Origin: Streptococcus sp. HF-1907
GTDB lineage: Bacteria; Bacillota; Bacilli; Lactobacillales; Streptococcaceae
Length of the DNA stretch: 56,312 nt
NCBI RefSeq assembly: GCF_015594605.1
Contig: NZ_JADNQT010000013.1
Span: forward strand, 1 to 56,312
Direction of reading: 5' to 3'
Below, in pieces: positions 36,455-47,483 of this stretch (its first letter is position 1; each line of letters begins with the position of its first letter). Both the position numbers and the translations under genes were made by a program. The notes under the pieces were generated by a model. That model searched no databases, was not told the origin of the DNA, and saw only the letters and a program-made list of their open reading frames with translations.

Positions 36455-37078
36455 ATGGCAAACGTAAAACTATTTGACCAAACTGGTAAAGAAGTTAGCT
36501 CAGTTGAATTGAACGACGCTATCTTCGGTATCGAACCAAACGAATCAGTTGTTTTTGATGTTGTAATCAGCCAACGCGCTAGCCTTCGCCAAGGTACTCA
36601 TGCGGTTAAAAACCGTTCAGCAGTATCAGGTGGTGGACGTAAACCATGGCGTCAAAAAGGAACTGGACGTGCTCGTCAAGGTTCTATCCGCTCACCACAA
36701 TGGCGTGGTGGTGGTGTTGTCTTCGGACCAACTCCACGTTCATACGGCTACAAACTTCCACAAAAAGTTCGTCGCCTTGCGTTGAAATCAGTTCTTTCAG
36801 CTAAAGTTGCTGAAGAAAAATTTGTAGCTGTAGAAAGCCTTTCATTTGCAGCTCCAAAAACTGCTGAATTTGCATCAGTTCTTTCAGCATTGAGCATTGA
36901 GTCAAAAGTACTTGTAATTCTTGAAGAAGGAAACGAATTCGCTGCACTTTCAGCTCGTAACCTTCCAAACGTTACAGTTGCTACTGCAACTACTGCAAGT
37001 GTTCTTGACATCGTTAACGCAGACAAACTTCTTGTTACTAAAGAAGCAATCTCTACAATCGAGGGGGTTCTTGCATAA
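36455..37078 (+). CDS. rplD: 50S ribosomal protein L4
   Basis: 207 residues. The long loop [19 protein letters not shown] lines the exit tunnel; in other bacteria L4 represses its own operon. The stop overlaps the ATG of rplW by one base. Confidence 0.98.
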   Translation: MANVKLFDQTGKEVSSVELNDAIFGIEPNESVVFDVVISQRASLRQGTHAVKNRSAVSGGGRKPWRQKGTGRARQGSIRSPQWRGGGVVFGPTPRSYGYKLPQKVRRLALKSVLSAKVAEEKFVAVESLSFAAPKTAEFASVLSALSIESKVLVILEEGNEFAALSARNLPNVTVATATTASVLDIVNADKLLVTKEAISTIEGVLA

Positions 37079-37374
37079 TGAATTTGTACGACGTAATCAA
37101 AAAACCTGTAATTACTGAGAAATCAATGATTGCTCTTGAATCAGGTAAATACACTTTTGAAGTTGACACTCGTGCACACAAATTGTTGATCAAACAAGCT
37201 GTTGAAGCAGCATTTGACGGCGTTAAAGTTGCAAGTGTTAACACTGTTAACGTTAAACCAAAAGCTAAACGCGTTGGTCGTTATACAGGTTTCTCAAGCA
37301 AAACTAAAAAAGCTATTATTACTCTTACAGCTGATTCTAAAGCAATCGAGTTGTTTGCCACTGAAGCTGAATAA
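37078..37374 (+). CDS. rplW: 50S ribosomal protein L23
   Basis: 98 residues, with [19 protein letters not shown] near the N-terminus. L23 sits at the tunnel exit and contacts trigger factor and SRP. Starts on the last base of rplD. Confidence 0.98.
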   Translation: MNLYDVIKKPVITEKSMIALESGKYTFEVDTRAHKLLIKQAVEAAFDGVKVASVNTVNVKPKAKRVGRYTGFSSKTKKAIITLTADSKAIELFATEAE

Positions 37375-37391
37375 TCTAAGGAGGAAATAAC

Positions 37392-38225
37392 GTGGGTATT
37401 AAAGTTTATAAACCAACGACAAATGGCCGTCGTAACATGACTTCTTTGGATTTTGCTGAAATCACAACAAACACTCCTGAGAAATCATTGCTTGTTTCAC
37501 TTAAAAGCAAAGCAGGTCGCAACAACAACGGTCGTATCACTGTTCGTCACCAAGGTGGCGGTCACAAACGTCACTACCGTGTAATTGACTTCAAACGTAA
37601 CAAAGATAACGTTGAAGCAGTTGTTAAAACAATCGAATACGATCCAAACCGTACTGCTAACATCGCCCTTGTACACTATACTGACGGTGTTAAAGCTTAC
37701 ATCATCGCACCAAAAGGTCTTGAAGTAGGTCAACGCATTGTTTCAGGCCCAGATGCAGATATCAAAGTTGGTAACGCACTTCCATTGGCAAACATTCCAG
37801 TGGGTACAGTTATCCACAACATCGAATTGCAACCTGGTAAAGGTGCTGAGTTGATCCGTGCTGCGGGTGCTTCTGCTCAAGTACTTGGTCAAGAAGGTAA
37901 ATACGTTCTTGTTCGTCTTCAATCAGGCGAAGTTCGTATGATTCTTGGTACTTGCCGTGCTACAATCGGTACAGTTGGTAACGAACAACAATCATTAATT
38001 AACCTTGGTAAAGCCGGACGTAATCGTTGGAAAGGTGTTCGCCCAACAGTTCGTGGTTCTGTAATGAACCCTAACGATCACCCACACGGTGGTGGTGAAG
38101 GTAAAGCACCAGTTGGACGTAAAGCGCCATCTACTCCTTGGGGTAAACCTGCGCTTGGTCTTAAAACTCGTAACAAAAAAGCTAAATCAGACAAACTTAT
38201 TGTTCGTCGTCGTAACGATAAATAA
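37392..38225 (+). CDS. rplB: 50S ribosomal protein L2
   Basis: 277 residues from a GTG start at 37392 preceded by AAGGAGG. The C-terminal [15 protein letters not shown] block, with the histidine important for peptidyl transfer, is intact. Confidence 0.98.
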   Translation: MGIKVYKPTTNGRRNMTSLDFAEITTNTPEKSLLVSLKSKAGRNNNGRITVRHQGGGHKRHYRVIDFKRNKDNVEAVVKTIEYDPNRTANIALVHYTDGVKAYIIAPKGLEVGQRIVSGPDADIKVGNALPLANIPVGTVIHNIELQPGKGAELIRAAGASAQVLGQEGKYVLVRLQSGEVRMILGTCRATIGTVGNEQQSLINLGKAGRNRWKGVRPTVRGSVMNPNDHPHGGGEGKAPVGRKAPSTPWGKPALGLKTRNKKAKSDKLIVRRRNDK

Positions 38226-38261
38226 TCGTTTAGTAGCTTAAAACATTCCGCCAACTCGGTA

Positions 38262-38278
38262 GTGCGCTAAAAGCGCAC
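38262..38278 (+). other. Intercistronic hairpin rplB-rpsS
   Basis: GTGCGCT-AAA-AGCGCAC, seven perfect pairs and a triloop in the 92-base gap, without a T run. Likely an RNA stability or processing signal. Confidence 0.5.
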
Positions 38279-38317
38279 AAGCTGTTGTGGTACTAATTTA
38301 AAGGAGAAAACTACAAA

Positions 38318-38596
38318 ATGGGACGTAGTCTTAAAAAAGGACCTTTCGTCGATGAGCATTTGATGAAAAAAGTTGAAGCTCAAGCAAATGACGAAAAGAA
38401 AAAAGTAATCAAAACTTGGTCACGTCGTTCAACGATTTTCCCAAGTTTCATCGGATACACAATCGCAGTTTATGATGGACGTAAACACGTACCAGTTTAC
38501 ATCCAAGAAGACATGGTAGGTCACAAACTTGGTGAATTTGCACCAACTCGTACTTACAAAGGTCACGCAGCTGACGATAAGAAAACACGTCGTTAA
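38318..38596 (+). CDS. rpsS: 30S ribosomal protein S19
   Basis: 92 residues, starts [18 protein letters not shown] and contains [22 protein letters not shown] upstream. Confidence 0.98.
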
Positions 38597-38611
38597 TAGG
38601 GGGAGAACACA

Positions 38612-38956
38612 ATGGCAGAAATTACTTCAGCTAAAGCAATGGCTCGTACAGTGCGTGTTTCACCTCGTAAAACACGTCTAGTACTTGATCTTATCCGTGG
38701 TAAGAACGTTGCTGACGCAATCGCAATCTTGAAATTTACTCCAAACAAAGCAGCTCGTGTTATTGAGAAAACTCTTAACTCAGCTATTGCTAACGCAGAA
38801 AACAACTTTGGTTTGGAAAAAGCTAACTTGGTAGTATCTGAAACATTCGCAAACGAAGGACCAACAATGAAACGTTTCCGTCCACGTGCGAAAGGTTCAG
38901 CTTCACCAATCAACAAACGTACAACTCACGTAACTGTAGTTGTATCAGAAAAATAA
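38612..38956 (+). CDS. rplV: 50S ribosomal protein L22
   Basis: 114 residues; the tunnel-lining beta hairpin region [13 protein letters not shown] is intact. Residue changes in this loop cause macrolide resistance elsewhere; none of the known duplications is seen. Confidence 0.98.
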   Translation: MAEITSAKAMARTVRVSPRKTRLVLDLIRGKNVADAIAILKFTPNKAARVIEKTLNSAIANAENNFGLEKANLVVSETFANEGPTMKRFRPRAKGSASPINKRTTHVTVVVSEK

Positions 38957-38968
38957 GGAGGTAAAATC

Positions 38969-39622
38969 GTGGGTCAAAAAGTACATCCAATTGGTATGCG
39001 TGTCGGTATTATTCGTGACTGGGATGCAAAATGGTATGCTGAAAAAGAATACGCGGATTACCTTCATGAAGATCTTGCAATCCGTAAATTCATCAATAAA
39101 GAATTGGCTGACGCTTCAGTTTCAACAATTGAAATCGAACGTGCAGTAAATAAAGTTATCGTTTCACTTCATACTGCTAAACCAGGTATGGTTATCGGTA
39201 AAGGTGGATCAAACGTTGACGCTCTTCGCGCTCAACTTAACAAATTGACTGGTAAGCAAGTACACATCAACATCATTGAAATCAAACAACCTGATTTGGA
39301 TGCACATCTTGTTGGTGAAAACATTGCTCGTCAATTGGAACAACGTGTTGCTTTCCGTCGCGCTCAAAAACAAGCTATCCAACGTACAATGCGTGCAGGT
39401 GCTAAAGGAATTAAAACTCAAGTATCTGGTCGTTTGAACGGTGCAGATATTGCTCGTAGCGAAGGCTATTCTGAAGGGACAGTTCCGCTTCACACACTCC
39501 GCGCAGATATTGACTACGCTTGGGAAGAAGCTGACACAACTTACGGTAAACTTGGTGTTAAAGTTTGGATTTACCGTGGTGAAGTTCTTCCAGCTCGCAA
39601 AAACACTAAAGGAGGCAAATAA
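38969..39622 (+). CDS. rpsC: 30S ribosomal protein S3
   Basis: 217 residues from a GTG start after AAGGAGG. KH domain motif [16 protein letters not shown], and the C-terminal [20 protein letters not shown] helicase-surface region. Confidence 0.98.
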   Translation: MGQKVHPIGMRVGIIRDWDAKWYAEKEYADYLHEDLAIRKFINKELADASVSTIEIERAVNKVIVSLHTAKPGMVIGKGGSNVDALRAQLNKLTGKQVHINIIEIKQPDLDAHLVGENIARQLEQRVAFRRAQKQAIQRTMRAGAKGIKTQVSGRLNGADIARSEGYSEGTVPLHTLRADIDYAWEEADTTYGKLGVKVWIYRGEVLPARKNTKGGK

Positions 39623-39625
39623 CAA

Positions 39626-40039
39626 ATGTTAGTACCTAAACGTGTTAAACACCGTCGCGAATTCCGTGGAAAAATGCGCGGTGAAGCTAAAGGTGGTAAA
39701 GAAGTCGCATTCGGTGAATACGGTCTTCAAGCTACAACTAGCCACTGGATCACAAACCGCCAAATCGAAGCTGCCCGTATCGCTATGACGCGTTACATGA
39801 AACGTGGTGGTAAAGTTTGGATCAAAATCTTCCCACACAAATCATACACTGCTAAAGCTATCGGTGTACGTATGGGTTCTGGTAAAGGGGCACCTGAAGG
39901 TTGGGTAGCACCAGTTAAACGTGGTAAAGTGATGTTCGAAATCGCTGGTGTATCTGAAGAAGTTGCACGTGAAGCGCTTCGTCTTGCTAGCCACAAATTG
40001 CCAGTTAAGACTAAATTCGTAAAACGTGAAGCAGAATAA
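39626..40039 (+). CDS. rplP: 50S ribosomal protein L16
   Basis: 137 residues, begins [16 protein letters not shown], with the [12 protein letters not shown] and [15 protein letters not shown] segments. Three bases after rpsC; its ribosome binding site GGAGG lies within rpsC. Confidence 0.98.
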   Translation: MLVPKRVKHRREFRGKMRGEAKGGKEVAFGEYGLQATTSHWITNRQIEAARIAMTRYMKRGGKVWIKIFPHKSYTAKAIGVRMGSGKGAPEGWVAPVKRGKVMFEIAGVSEEVAREALRLASHKLPVKTKFVKREAE

Positions 40040-40048
40040 GGAGAAAAC

Positions 40049-40255
40049 ATGAAACTTCAAGAAATTAAAGATTTTGTTAAAGAGCTTCGTGGTCTTTCTC
40101 AGGAAGAACTTGCTAAGAAAGAAAGCGAACTTAAAAAAGAACTTTTTGATCTTCGTTTCCAAGCTGCGGCAGGTCAACTTGAAAAAACTGCTCGCCTTGA
40201 CGAAGTGAAAAAACAAATTGCACGTGTTAAAACTGTGCAATCTGAAATGAAATAA
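40049..40255 (+). CDS. rpmC: 50S ribosomal protein L29
   Basis: 68-residue helical hairpin, [26 protein letters not shown] 8 bases upstream. Confidence 0.97.
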   Translation: MKLQEIKDFVKELRGLSQEELAKKESELKKELFDLRFQAAAGQLEKTARLDEVKKQIARVKTVQSEMK

Positions 40256-40282
40256 TAGATTGGGAAAGGAGAAATTCTAATA

Positions 40283-40543
40283 ATGGAACGTAATCAACGT
40301 AAAACCCTTGTTGGACGTGTTGTATCTGACAAAATGGATAAAACAATCACTGTTGTAGTTGAAACAAAACGTAACCACCCAGTCTATGGTAAGCGTATCA
40401 ACTATTCAAAAAAATACAAAGCACATGATGAAAACAACGTCGCTAAAGCAGGCGATATCGTGCGTATCATGGAAACTCGTCCACTTTCAGCTACAAAACG
40501 CTTCCGTCTTGTAGAAGTTGTGGAAGAAGCTGTTATTATCTAA
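40283..40543 (+). CDS. rpsQ: 30S ribosomal protein S17
   Basis: 86 residues, OB fold, [17 protein letters not shown] and [26 protein letters not shown] end. Confidence 0.98.
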   Translation: MERNQRKTLVGRVVSDKMDKTITVVVETKRNHPVYGKRINYSKKYKAHDENNVAKAGDIVRIMETRPLSATKRFRLVEVVEEAVII

Positions 40544-40567
40544 TCAAACTAAAAGGAGAAAATTGAA

Positions 40568-40936
40568 ATGATTCAACAAGAAACTCGCTTGAAAGTTGCT
40601 GATAATAGCGGTGCTCGTGAGATCTTGACTATCAAAGTTCTTGGTGGTTCAGGACGTAAATTCGCTAACATCGGTGACGTAATCGTTGCTTCTGTAAAAC
40701 AAGCTACTCCTGGTGGAGCAGTTAAAAAAGGTGACGTGGTTAAAGCTGTTATCGTTCGTACAAAAACTGGTGCGCGCCGTCCAGACGGTTCATACATTAA
40801 ATTTGACGACAATGCTGCTGTAATCATCCGTGACGATAAAACACCTCGCGGAACACGTATCTTCGGTCCTGTTGCACGTGAATTGCGTGAAGGCGGCTAC
40901 ATGAAGATCGTTTCACTTGCACCAGAAGTACTCTAA
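40568..40936 (+). CDS. rplN: 50S ribosomal protein L14
   Basis: 122 residues, [18 protein letters not shown], with the conserved [10 protein letters not shown] near the C-terminus. Confidence 0.98.
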
Positions 40937-40957
40937 TATTACAATAACAAACTAGTC

Positions 40958-40988
40958 CCCTAGGTTTTCCTAGGGTGCCCATTTGGGC
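40958..40988 (+). other. Paired small hairpins rplN-rplX
   Basis: CCCTAGG-TTTT-CCTAGGG (40958-40975) followed immediately by GCCC-ATTT-GGGC (40977-40988). No T run follows. Probably an RNA processing or translation element of the spc operon. Confidence 0.5.
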
Positions 40989-41015
40989 GTAAGAAATAAT
41001 AGGAGAAAAACTCAA

Positions 41016-41321
41016 ATGTTTGTAAAAAAAGGCGACAAAGTTCGCGTTATTGCTGGTAAGGACAAAGGCACTGAAGCTGTAGTTCTTAAAGCTCTTCCAA
41101 AAGTAAACAAAGTTGTTGTTGAAGGCGTAGCCATCATCAAAAAACATCAAAAACCAAACAACGAAAACCCTCAAGGTGCTATCGTTGAAAAAGAAGCTGC
41201 TATCCACGTGTCAAATGTACAAGTTCTTGACAAAAATGGTGTAGCAGGTCGTGTTGGTTACAAAGTTGTTGACGGCAAAAAAGTTCGTTACAACAAAAAA
41301 TCAGGCGAAGTGCTTGATTAA
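41016..41321 (+). CDS. rplX: 50S ribosomal protein L24
   Basis: 101 residues from the ATG at 41016 ([18 protein letters not shown], the KOW motif), with AGGAG 10 bases upstream. An in-frame extension back to 40983 would run through the hairpins and is not used. Confidence 0.97.
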   Translation: MFVKKGDKVRVIAGKDKGTEAVVLKALPKVNKVVVEGVAIIKKHQKPNNENPQGAIVEKEAAIHVSNVQVLDKNGVAGRVGYKVVDGKKVRYNKKSGEVLD

Positions 41322-41347
41322 TCACGAAGGAAAGGAGAAAGTAAATA

Positions 41348-41890
41348 ATGGCTAATCGTCTTAAAGAAAAATACACTACTGAAGTAGTTCCTGCCTTGAC
41401 AGAAAAATTCAACTACTCATCAGTTATGGCTGTGCCAAAAGTTGAGAAAATCGTTCTTAACATGGGTGTTGGTGATGCTGTATCAAACGCTAAAAACCTT
41501 GAAAAAGCTGCTGCTGAGTTGGCACTTATCTCAGGTCAAAAACCACTTATTACTAAAGCTAAGAAATCAATCGCTGGCTTCCGTCTTCGTGAAGGTGTAG
41601 CGATCGGGGCAAAAGTTACCCTTCGTGGTGAACGTATGTACGAATTCTTGGATAAATTGGTTACAGTTTCACTTCCACGTGTACGTGACTTCCACGGTGT
41701 TCCAACAAAATCATTTGATGGACGCGGAAACTACACACTCGGTGTGAAAGAACAACTTATCTTCCCAGAAATCAACTTCGACGATGTTGATAAAGTACGT
41801 GGTCTTGATATTGTTATCGTTACTACTGCTAATACTGACGAAGAATCACGTGAATTGCTTAAAGGTCTTGGAATGCCTTTTGCAAAATAA
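41348..41890 (+). CDS. rplE: 50S ribosomal protein L5
   Basis: 180 residues, includes [16 protein letters not shown] and the 5S rRNA-binding [18 protein letters not shown] region. Confidence 0.98.
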   Translation: MANRLKEKYTTEVVPALTEKFNYSSVMAVPKVEKIVLNMGVGDAVSNAKNLEKAAAELALISGQKPLITKAKKSIAGFRLREGVAIGAKVTLRGERMYEFLDKLVTVSLPRVRDFHGVPTKSFDGRGNYTLGVKEQLIFPEINFDDVDKVRGLDIVIVTTANTDEESRELLKGLGMPFAK

Positions 41891-41907
41891 TCTAGGAGGT
41901 AAATAAA

Positions 41908-42093
41908 TTGGCTAAAAAATCTATGATTGCTAAGAACAAACGCCCAGCGAAGTTCTCTACGCAAGCTTACACTCGTTGCGAAAAATGTGGACGTCCACAT
42001 TCAGTTTACCGCAAATTCAAACTTTGCCGTGTTTGCTTCCGTGAATTGGCTTACAAAGGTCAAATTCCTGGTGTTACTAAAGCTTCTTGGTAA
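41908..42093 (+). CDS. rpsN: 30S ribosomal protein S14, zinc type
   Basis: 61 residues from a TTG start at 41908 preceded by AGGAGG. Two CxxC pairs (CEKC and CRVC) show the zinc-binding type Z form, the housekeeping copy in the spc operon; a zinc-free paralogue elsewhere may replace it under zinc limitation. Confidence 0.97.
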
Positions 42094-42154
42094 TCCAAGA
42101 ATCATTAACTAGCAAGTGAACAATTCAAACTACTAGTAAGAGGAGAAATTAAAA

Positions 42155-42553
42155 ATGGTTATGACTGACCCAATTGCAGACTTTTTGACACGTATTCGTA
42201 ACGCTAACCAAGCGAAACACGAAGTGCTTGAAGTACCTGCGTCAAACATCAAAAAAGGGATTGCTGAAATCCTTAAACGCGAAGGTTTTGTAAAAAACGT
42301 TGAAGTTATCGAAGATGACAAACAAGGTATCATCCGCGTATTCTTGAAATACGGACAAAACGGTGAACGTGTTATCACTAACTTAAAACGTGTTTCAAAA
42401 CCAGGTCTTCGTGTTTACACTAAACGTGAAGATATGCCTAAAGTTCTTAACGGACTTGGAATTGCAATCGTTTCAACTTCAGAAGGTCTTTTGACTGATA
42501 AAGAAGCCCGCCAAAAAAATGTTGGTGGTGAAGTGATCGCTTACGTTTGGTAA
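42155..42553 (+). CDS. rpsH: 30S ribosomal protein S8
   Basis: 132 residues, [21 protein letters not shown]-terminal [10 protein letters not shown]8 is the autogenous repressor of the spc operon in E. coli. Confidence 0.98.
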   Translation: MVMTDPIADFLTRIRNANQAKHEVLEVPASNIKKGIAEILKREGFVKNVEVIEDDKQGIIRVFLKYGQNGERVITNLKRVSKPGLRVYTKREDMPKVLNGLGIAIVSTSEGLLTDKEARQKNVGGEVIAYVW

Positions 42554-42667
42554 AATTTATTAGAAGTTGTGGGGTTGTCCACAATTATTCTAGTAAGCTC
42601 ACCGAACACCCCGTGAAAACTCGTCGCTTTATGCGGCCTGACAATTTAACAGGAGAAAATAAAAACT

Positions 42668-43204
42668 ATGTCACGTATTGGTAATAAAGTTATTACTTTG
42701 CCTGCTGGTGTTGAAATCACTAACAACGACCATGTTGTTACTGTAAAAGGACCTAAAGGCGAACTCACTCGTGAGTTTAACAAAAATATTGAAATCAAAG
42801 TTGAAGGAACTGAAGTTACTCTTCACCGTCCAAACGACTCAAAAGAAATGAAAACAATCCATGGTACAACTCGTGCTAACTTGAACAACATGGTTGTTGG
42901 TGTTTCTGAAGGTTTCAAAAAAGAACTTGAAATGCGCGGGGTTGGTTACCGTGCACAACTTCAAGGTTCAAAACTTGTACTTTCTGTAGGTAAATCTCAC
43001 CAAGACGAAGTTGAAGCTCCAGAAGGAATTACTTTTGAAGTTCCAACTCCAACTACAATCAACGTTCTTGGTCCAAACAAAGAAGTTGTTGGTCAAACAG
43101 CTGCTTACATCCGTAGCCTTCGTTCACCAGAACCTTACAAAGGTAAAGGTATTCGCTATGTTGGTGAATTTGTACGTCGTAAAGAAGGTAAAACAGGTAA
43201 ATAA
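42668..43204 (+). CDS. rplF: 50S ribosomal protein L6
   Basis: 178 residues, [17 protein letters not shown], ending in the family block [20 protein letters not shown]. The 114-base gap before it holds TTGTGG/CCACAA and other short dyads. Confidence 0.98.
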   Translation: MSRIGNKVITLPAGVEITNNDHVVTVKGPKGELTREFNKNIEIKVEGTEVTLHRPNDSKEMKTIHGTTRANLNNMVVGVSEGFKKELEMRGVGYRAQLQGSKLVLSVGKSHQDEVEAPEGITFEVPTPTTINVLGPNKEVVGQTAAYIRSLRSPEPYKGKGIRYVGEFVRRKEGKTGK

Positions 43205-43220
43205 TAGATTAAGGGAGTTT

Positions 43221-43277
43221 CTTGCAGTTATTCTGCAAGACTACTTATCTATCAATCATTTTGCCTTCATGGCAAAA
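43221..43277 (+). other. Two hairpins rplF-rplR
   Basis: CTTGCAG-TTATT-CTGCAAG (43221-43239) and TTTTGCC-TTCAT-GGCAAAA (43259-43277), seven perfect pairs each, both with 5-base loops. Confidence 0.5.
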
Positions 43278-43301
43278 CATTATAATTAAGAGGTGAAAAT
43301 T

Positions 43302-43658
43302 GTGATTTCGAAACCAGATAAAAATAAAATCCGCCAAAAACGCCACCGTCGCGTTCGCGGTAAACTCTCTGGAACTGCTGATCGCCCACGTTTGAACGTA
43401 TTCCGTTCTAATACAGGCATCTACGCTCAAGTAATTGATGACGTAGCGGGTGTAACGCTCGCAAGTGCATCAACTCTTGATAAAGAAGTTTCTAACGGAA
43501 CTAAAACAGAACAAGCCGTTGTTGTCGGTAAACTTGTTGCTGAACGCGCAGTAGCTAAAGGTATTTCTGAAGTGGTCTTTGACCGCGGTGGATATCTCTA
43601 TCACGGACGTGTGAAAGCTTTGGCTGACTCAGCTCGTGAAAACGGATTGAAATTCTAA
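43302..43658 (+). CDS. rplR: 50S ribosomal protein L18
   Basis: 118 residues from the GTG at 43302 ([12 protein letters not shown]), with AGAGGTG 6 bases upstream. An in-frame GTG at 43293 lies inside that ribosome binding site. Family signature [21 protein letters not shown]. Confidence 0.96.
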   Translation: MISKPDKNKIRQKRHRRVRGKLSGTADRPRLNVFRSNTGIYAQVIDDVAGVTLASASTLDKEVSNGTKTEQAVVVGKLVAERAVAKGISEVVFDRGGYLYHGRVKALADSARENGLKF

Positions 43659-43675
43659 TAGGGGGATACTAAATA

Positions 43676-44170
43676 ATGGCATTTAAAGATAATGCAGTAG
43701 AACTTGAAGAACGCGTTGTTGCGATTAACCGCGTTACAAAAGTTGTTAAAGGTGGACGTCGTCTTCGCTTTGCTGCTCTTGTAGTTGTTGGTGACCGTAA
43801 CGGACGTGTTGGTTTCGGTACAGGTAAAGCTCAAGAAGTACCAGAAGCTATTCGTAAAGCTGTTGACGCTGCTAAGAAAAACATGGTTGAAGTTCCTATG
43901 GTTGGTACAACAATTCCTCACGAAGTTCGTTCAGAATTTGGTGGAGCTAAAGTATTGTTGAAACCTGCTGTTGAAGGGGCTGGAGTTGCTGCTGGTGGTG
44001 CTGTTCGTGCCGTCATCGAATTGGCTGGTGTTTCAGATGTTACATCTAAATCACTTGGTTCAAACACTCCAATCAACATCGTACGCGCAACTGTTGAAGG
44101 TTTGAAACAATTGAAACGTGCTGAAGACGTTGCTGCTCTTCGTGGTGTTTCAGTTTCTGACTTGGCATAA
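43676..44170 (+). CDS. rpsE: 30S ribosomal protein S5
   Basis: 164 residues, with [20 protein letters not shown] and the spectinomycin-loop region intact. Confidence 0.98.
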   Translation: MAFKDNAVELEERVVAINRVTKVVKGGRRLRFAALVVVGDRNGRVGFGTGKAQEVPEAIRKAVDAAKKNMVEVPMVGTTIPHEVRSEFGGAKVLLKPAVEGAGVAAGGAVRAVIELAGVSDVTSKSLGSNTPINIVRATVEGLKQLKRAEDVAALRGVSVSDLA

Positions 44171-44184
44171 GAAAGGGGATTACA

Positions 44185-44364
44185 ATGGCTCAAATTAAAA
44201 TTACTTTGACTAAGTCTCCAATCGGTCGCATTCCTGCACAACGTAAAACAGTTGTTGCCCTTGGACTTGGCAAATTGAACTCTTCAGTTGTTAAAGAAGA
44301 CAACGCTGCTGTTCGTGGTATGATCAACGCAGTATCTCATTTGGTAACTGTCGAAGAAGCTTAA
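44185..44364 (+). CDS. rpmD: 50S ribosomal protein L30
   Basis: 59-residue protein: [20 protein letters not shown], ending LVTVEEA. AAAGGGG precedes the ATG. Short but complete and in the expected place between rpsE and rplO. Confidence 0.97.
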   Translation: MAQIKITLTKSPIGRIPAQRKTVVALGLGKLNSSVVKEDNAAVRGMINAVSHLVTVEEA

Positions 44365-44373
44365 TTTAAAATG

Positions 44374-44399
44374 ATCGCACTGATGCTTATTGGTGCGAT
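44374..44399 (+). other. Hairpin rpmD-rplO
   Basis: ATCGCAC/GTGCGAT, seven pairs around a 12-base loop, in a 124-base gap that also holds a GC-rich dyad near 44428-44450. Possibly a regulatory or processing site. Confidence 0.45.
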
Positions 44400-44488
44400 T
44401 TATCAGAATCGTATAGGCGAGTCTTTGCGGGGAGTACCTTTCCCCTCGTAAGGGCGCTAGCATTTTACAAATAAGGAGAAAATTAATA

Positions 44489-44929
44489 ATGAAACTTCAT
44501 GAATTGAAACCTGCAGAAGGTTCACGTAAAGTTCGCAACCGTGTAGGTCGTGGTACTTCATCAGGTAATGGTAAAACATCTGGTCGCGGACAAAAAGGTC
44601 AAAAAGCTCGTAGCGGTGGCGGAGTACGTCTTGGTTTTGAAGGTGGACAAACTCCATTGTTCCGTCGTATGCCAAAACGTGGATTCTCTAACATCAACGC
44701 TAAAGAATACGCATTGGTTAACCTTGATCAATTGAACGTTTTTGAAGACGGTACAGAAGTAACACCAGTTGTTCTTAAAGAAGCTGGAATCGTTCGTGCT
44801 GAAAAATCAGGCGTTAAAATTCTTGGTAACGGCGAATTGACTAAGAAATTGACTGTTAAAGCAGCTAAATTCTCAAAATCTGCTGAAGCAGCAATTACTG
44901 CAAAAGGTGGTTCAATCGAAGTCATCTAA
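44489..44929 (+). CDS. rplO: 50S ribosomal protein L15
   Basis: 146 residues, with [19 protein letters not shown] and [18 protein letters not shown]. Confidence 0.98.
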   Translation: MKLHELKPAEGSRKVRNRVGRGTSSGNGKTSGRGQKGQKARSGGGVRLGFEGGQTPLFRRMPKRGFSNINAKEYALVNLDQLNVFEDGTEVTPVVLKEAGIVRAEKSGVKILGNGELTKKLTVKAAKFSKSAEAAITAKGGSIEVI

Positions 44930-44949
44930 TTAATGAGAGGTGACTCATT

Positions 44950-46254
44950 ATGTTTTTAAGACTACTTAGAGATGCTTTGAAGGTTAAGAATGTAAGAAAT
45001 AAAATTTTCTTTACCATTTTTATTCTCCTAGTATTTCGTATCGGAACACACATTACGGTGCCTGGTATCAATGCAAAGAGTCTCGAACAATTGGGTGATT
45101 TGCCATTTCTTAATATGTTGAACTTGGTTAGTGGTAATGCTATGAGAAACTTTTCAGTTTTCTCTATGGGTGTCAGCCCTTATATTACAGCTTCAATCGT
45201 TGTTCAGCTATTACAAATGGACATTTTACCTAAATTTGTCGAATGGGGAAAACAAGGTGAAGTAGGACGTCGTAAGTTGAATCAAGCGACGCGCTATATT
45301 TCACTGGTACTGGCCTTTATTCAATCAATTGGTATCACAGCTGGTTTCAATACCTTATCATCTGTTGCCCTAGTAGCGACTCCAAATGTTCAAACTTATG
45401 TTTTGATTGGTTTCTTACTAACAACTGGTAGTGTCATTGTAACTTGGTTAGGTGAGCAAATTACTGATAAAGGATTTGGTAATGGTGTATCAATGATTAT
45501 CTTTGCTGGTATCATTTCATCCATCCCAGATACTATTTCAACTATTTATCAAGACTTCTTTGTCAATATCCGTGAAAATCAGATGGTTTCATCAATGATT
45601 TATGTAGCCATCTTAATTGTCGCAGTACTTGCGATTGTCTTTTTCACAACATTTGTTCAACAAGCGGAATATAAAATTCCAATTCAATATACAAAACTAA
45701 CTCAGGGAGCTCCAACAAGTTCTTACTTGCCATTGAAAGTTAATCCAGCTGGCGTTATTCCCGTTATCTTTGCAAGCTCGATTACAACAATTCCAAGTAC
45801 GATAATTCCTTTCTTCCAAAATGGAAAAGATGTTCCTTGGTTGACAACTCTTCAAAGCGTCTTAAACTATCAATCACCAATTGGTATGGTTGTTTACGCC
45901 GTTTTGATTATCCTCTTCTCATTCTTCTATACATTTGTTCAGGTAAATCCTGAAAAGACAGCTGAAAATCTTCAGAAGAACTCGTCCTATATTCCAAGTG
46001 TTCGACCTGGACGTGAAACAGAAGAGTATATGTCATCATTGCTTAAAAAGTTAGCCTCTGTCGGGTCAGTATTTCTAGCATTTATTTCTTTGACTCCAAT
46101 TGTTGCTCAACAAGCCATGAACCTGTCATCTAGTATTGCACTAGGGGGAACAAGTTTGCTCATCTTAATTTCAACAGGAATTGAAGGGATGAAACAACTT
46201 GAAGGTTACTTATTGAAACGTAAGTATGTTGGCTTTATGAACACAGCAGAATAG
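44950..46254 (+). CDS. secY: Preprotein translocase subunit SecY
   Basis: 434 residues, ten transmembrane segments, the channel of the Sec translocon. Motifs: MGVSPYITASIVVQLLQM in TM2 and the RPGRETEEYM cytoplasmic loop near residue 350. Exports PcsB, the zoocin-like protein and other signal-peptide proteins. Confidence 0.98.
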   Translation: MFLRLLRDALKVKNVRNKIFFTIFILLVFRIGTHITVPGINAKSLEQLGDLPFLNMLNLVSGNAMRNFSVFSMGVSPYITASIVVQLLQMDILPKFVEWGKQGEVGRRKLNQATRYISLVLAFIQSIGITAGFNTLSSVALVATPNVQTYVLIGFLLTTGSVIVTWLGEQITDKGFGNGVSMIIFAGIISSIPDTISTIYQDFFVNIRENQMVSSMIYVAILIVAVLAIVFFTTFVQQAEYKIPIQYTKLTQGAPTSSYLPLKVNPAGVIPVIFASSITTIPSTIIPFFQNGKDVPWLTTLQSVLNYQSPIGMVVYAVLIILFSFFYTFVQVNPEKTAENLQKNSSYIPSVRPGRETEEYMSSLLKKLASVGSVFLAFISLTPIVAQQAMNLSSSIALGGTSLLILISTGIEGMKQLEGYLLKRKYVGFMNTAE

Positions 46255-46260
46255 AATATA

Positions 46261-46293
46261 GGTTGACTTGGTCAACCTTCTATTTTGTTTTTT
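46261..46293 (+). terminator. Hairpin after secY
   Basis: GGTTGAC-TTG-GTCAACC followed by TTCTATTTTGTTTTTT. Possibly a partial terminator or attenuator, since adk follows 60 bases later without a clear promoter. Confidence 0.55.
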
Positions 46294-46351
46294 AATAAGT
46301 TTAGCACCTCAGGGTGTTGAATTTATTTAAAAACAAAATGAGGAGACTATC

Positions 46352-46990
46352 ATGAATTTATTAATCATGGGCTTGCCAGGTGCTGGTAAAGGTACTCAGG
46401 CTGCCAAGATCGTTGAAGAATTTGGTGTCGTACATATTTCAACAGGAGATATGTTCCGCGCAGCGATGGCTAACAAAACTGAAATGGGTGTTTTGGCTAA
46501 AAGCTTTATCGATAAGGGTGAATTGGTACCAGATGAAGTAACAAACGGTATTGTAAAAGAACGCCTTGCTCAAGCAGATATTGCTGAAAAAGGCTTTTTG
46601 CTTGATGGCTACCCACGTACAATTGAGCAAGCTCATGCATTGGATGAAACACTTGCTAACTTAGGAATTAAACTTGATGGTGTTATTAACATCTCAGTTG
46701 ATCCTTCTAGCTTGGTTGAGCGTTTAAGTGGGCGCATTATTAATCGTAAAACTGGTGAAACCTACCATAAAGTGTTTAATCCACCAGCTGACTATAATGA
46801 AGAAGACTATTACCAACGTGAAGATGACAAACCTAAAACAGTGAAACGTCGTTTAGATATTAATATTGCTCAAGGTGAACCAATCCTTGAACACTATCGA
46901 AAAGCAGGTTTGGTATCAGATATTGAAGGTAATCAAGCTATCGACGCAGTATTTGCTGAAGTTGAGAAAGTGATTTCATCATTAAAATAA
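46352..46990 (+). CDS. adk: Adenylate kinase
   Basis: 212 residues, P-loop [10 protein letters not shown], with [10 protein letters not shown]. The lid ([19 protein letters not shown]) lacks the four cysteines of zinc-binding Gram-positive enzymes, as usual in streptococci. Confidence 0.98.
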   Translation: MNLLIMGLPGAGKGTQAAKIVEEFGVVHISTGDMFRAAMANKTEMGVLAKSFIDKGELVPDEVTNGIVKERLAQADIAEKGFLLDGYPRTIEQAHALDETLANLGIKLDGVINISVDPSSLVERLSGRIINRKTGETYHKVFNPPADYNEEDYYQREDDKPKTVKRRLDINIAQGEPILEHYRKAGLVSDIEGNQAIDAVFAEVEKVISSLK

Positions 46991-47004
46991 TTAGTGATTT
47001 CTAC

Positions 47005-47033
47005 TTGCATAAGTAAATGGCTCATGCTATACT
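47005..47033 (+). promoter_or_regulatory. Promoter of the infA-rpoA (alpha) unit
   Basis: TTGCAT (47005-47010), 17 bp, TATACT (47028-47033). A small CCTCTT-TAA-AAGAGG hairpin (47060-47074) lies in the leader. Confidence 0.65.
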
Positions 47034-47105
47034 AGAGTAGTCTGACTTATAATTGTTACCTCTTTAAAAGAGGGTATCGAATCGAAATTTAGGGGGTACT
47101 TTTGC

Positions 47106-47324
47106 GTGGCAAAAGAAGATGTGATTGAAATTGAAGGTAAAGTTGTTGAAACGATGCCTAACGCAATGTTTACTGTTGAGTTGGAAAATGGACACCAAAT
47201 TTTAGCAACTGTATCAGGAAAAATCCGTAAAAACTACATCCGTATTTTGGTAGGTGATCGTGTTACTGTTGAAATGAGTCCATATGATTTGACACGTGGA
47301 CGCATCACATACCGCTTTAAATAA
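47106..47324 (+). CDS. infA: Translation initiation factor IF-1
   Basis: 72 residues, OB fold, from a GTG start at 47106 with AGGGGG upstream. [17 protein letters not shown] and [19 protein letters not shown] are typical. Confidence 0.98.
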
Positions 47325-47349
47325 TCGAAATAATTGGAGGGATTAGAAC

Positions 47350-47466
47350 ATGAAGGTAAGACCATCGGTTAAACCAATTTGCGAATACTGTAAAGTAATT
47401 CGTCGTAACGGTCGTGTTATGGTAATTTGTCCATCAAATCCAAAACACAAACAACGTCAAGGATAA
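47350..47466 (+). CDS. rpmJ: 50S ribosomal protein L36
   Basis: 38 residues: [19 protein letters not shown], then Cys27 and His32 in CPSNPKH, so the zinc-binding form. GGAGG lies 9 bases before the ATG. Confidence 0.97.
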   Translation: MKVRPSVKPICEYCKVIRRNGRVMVICPSNPKHKQRQG

Positions 47467-47483
47467 TATAGAAAGGAGAAAAA

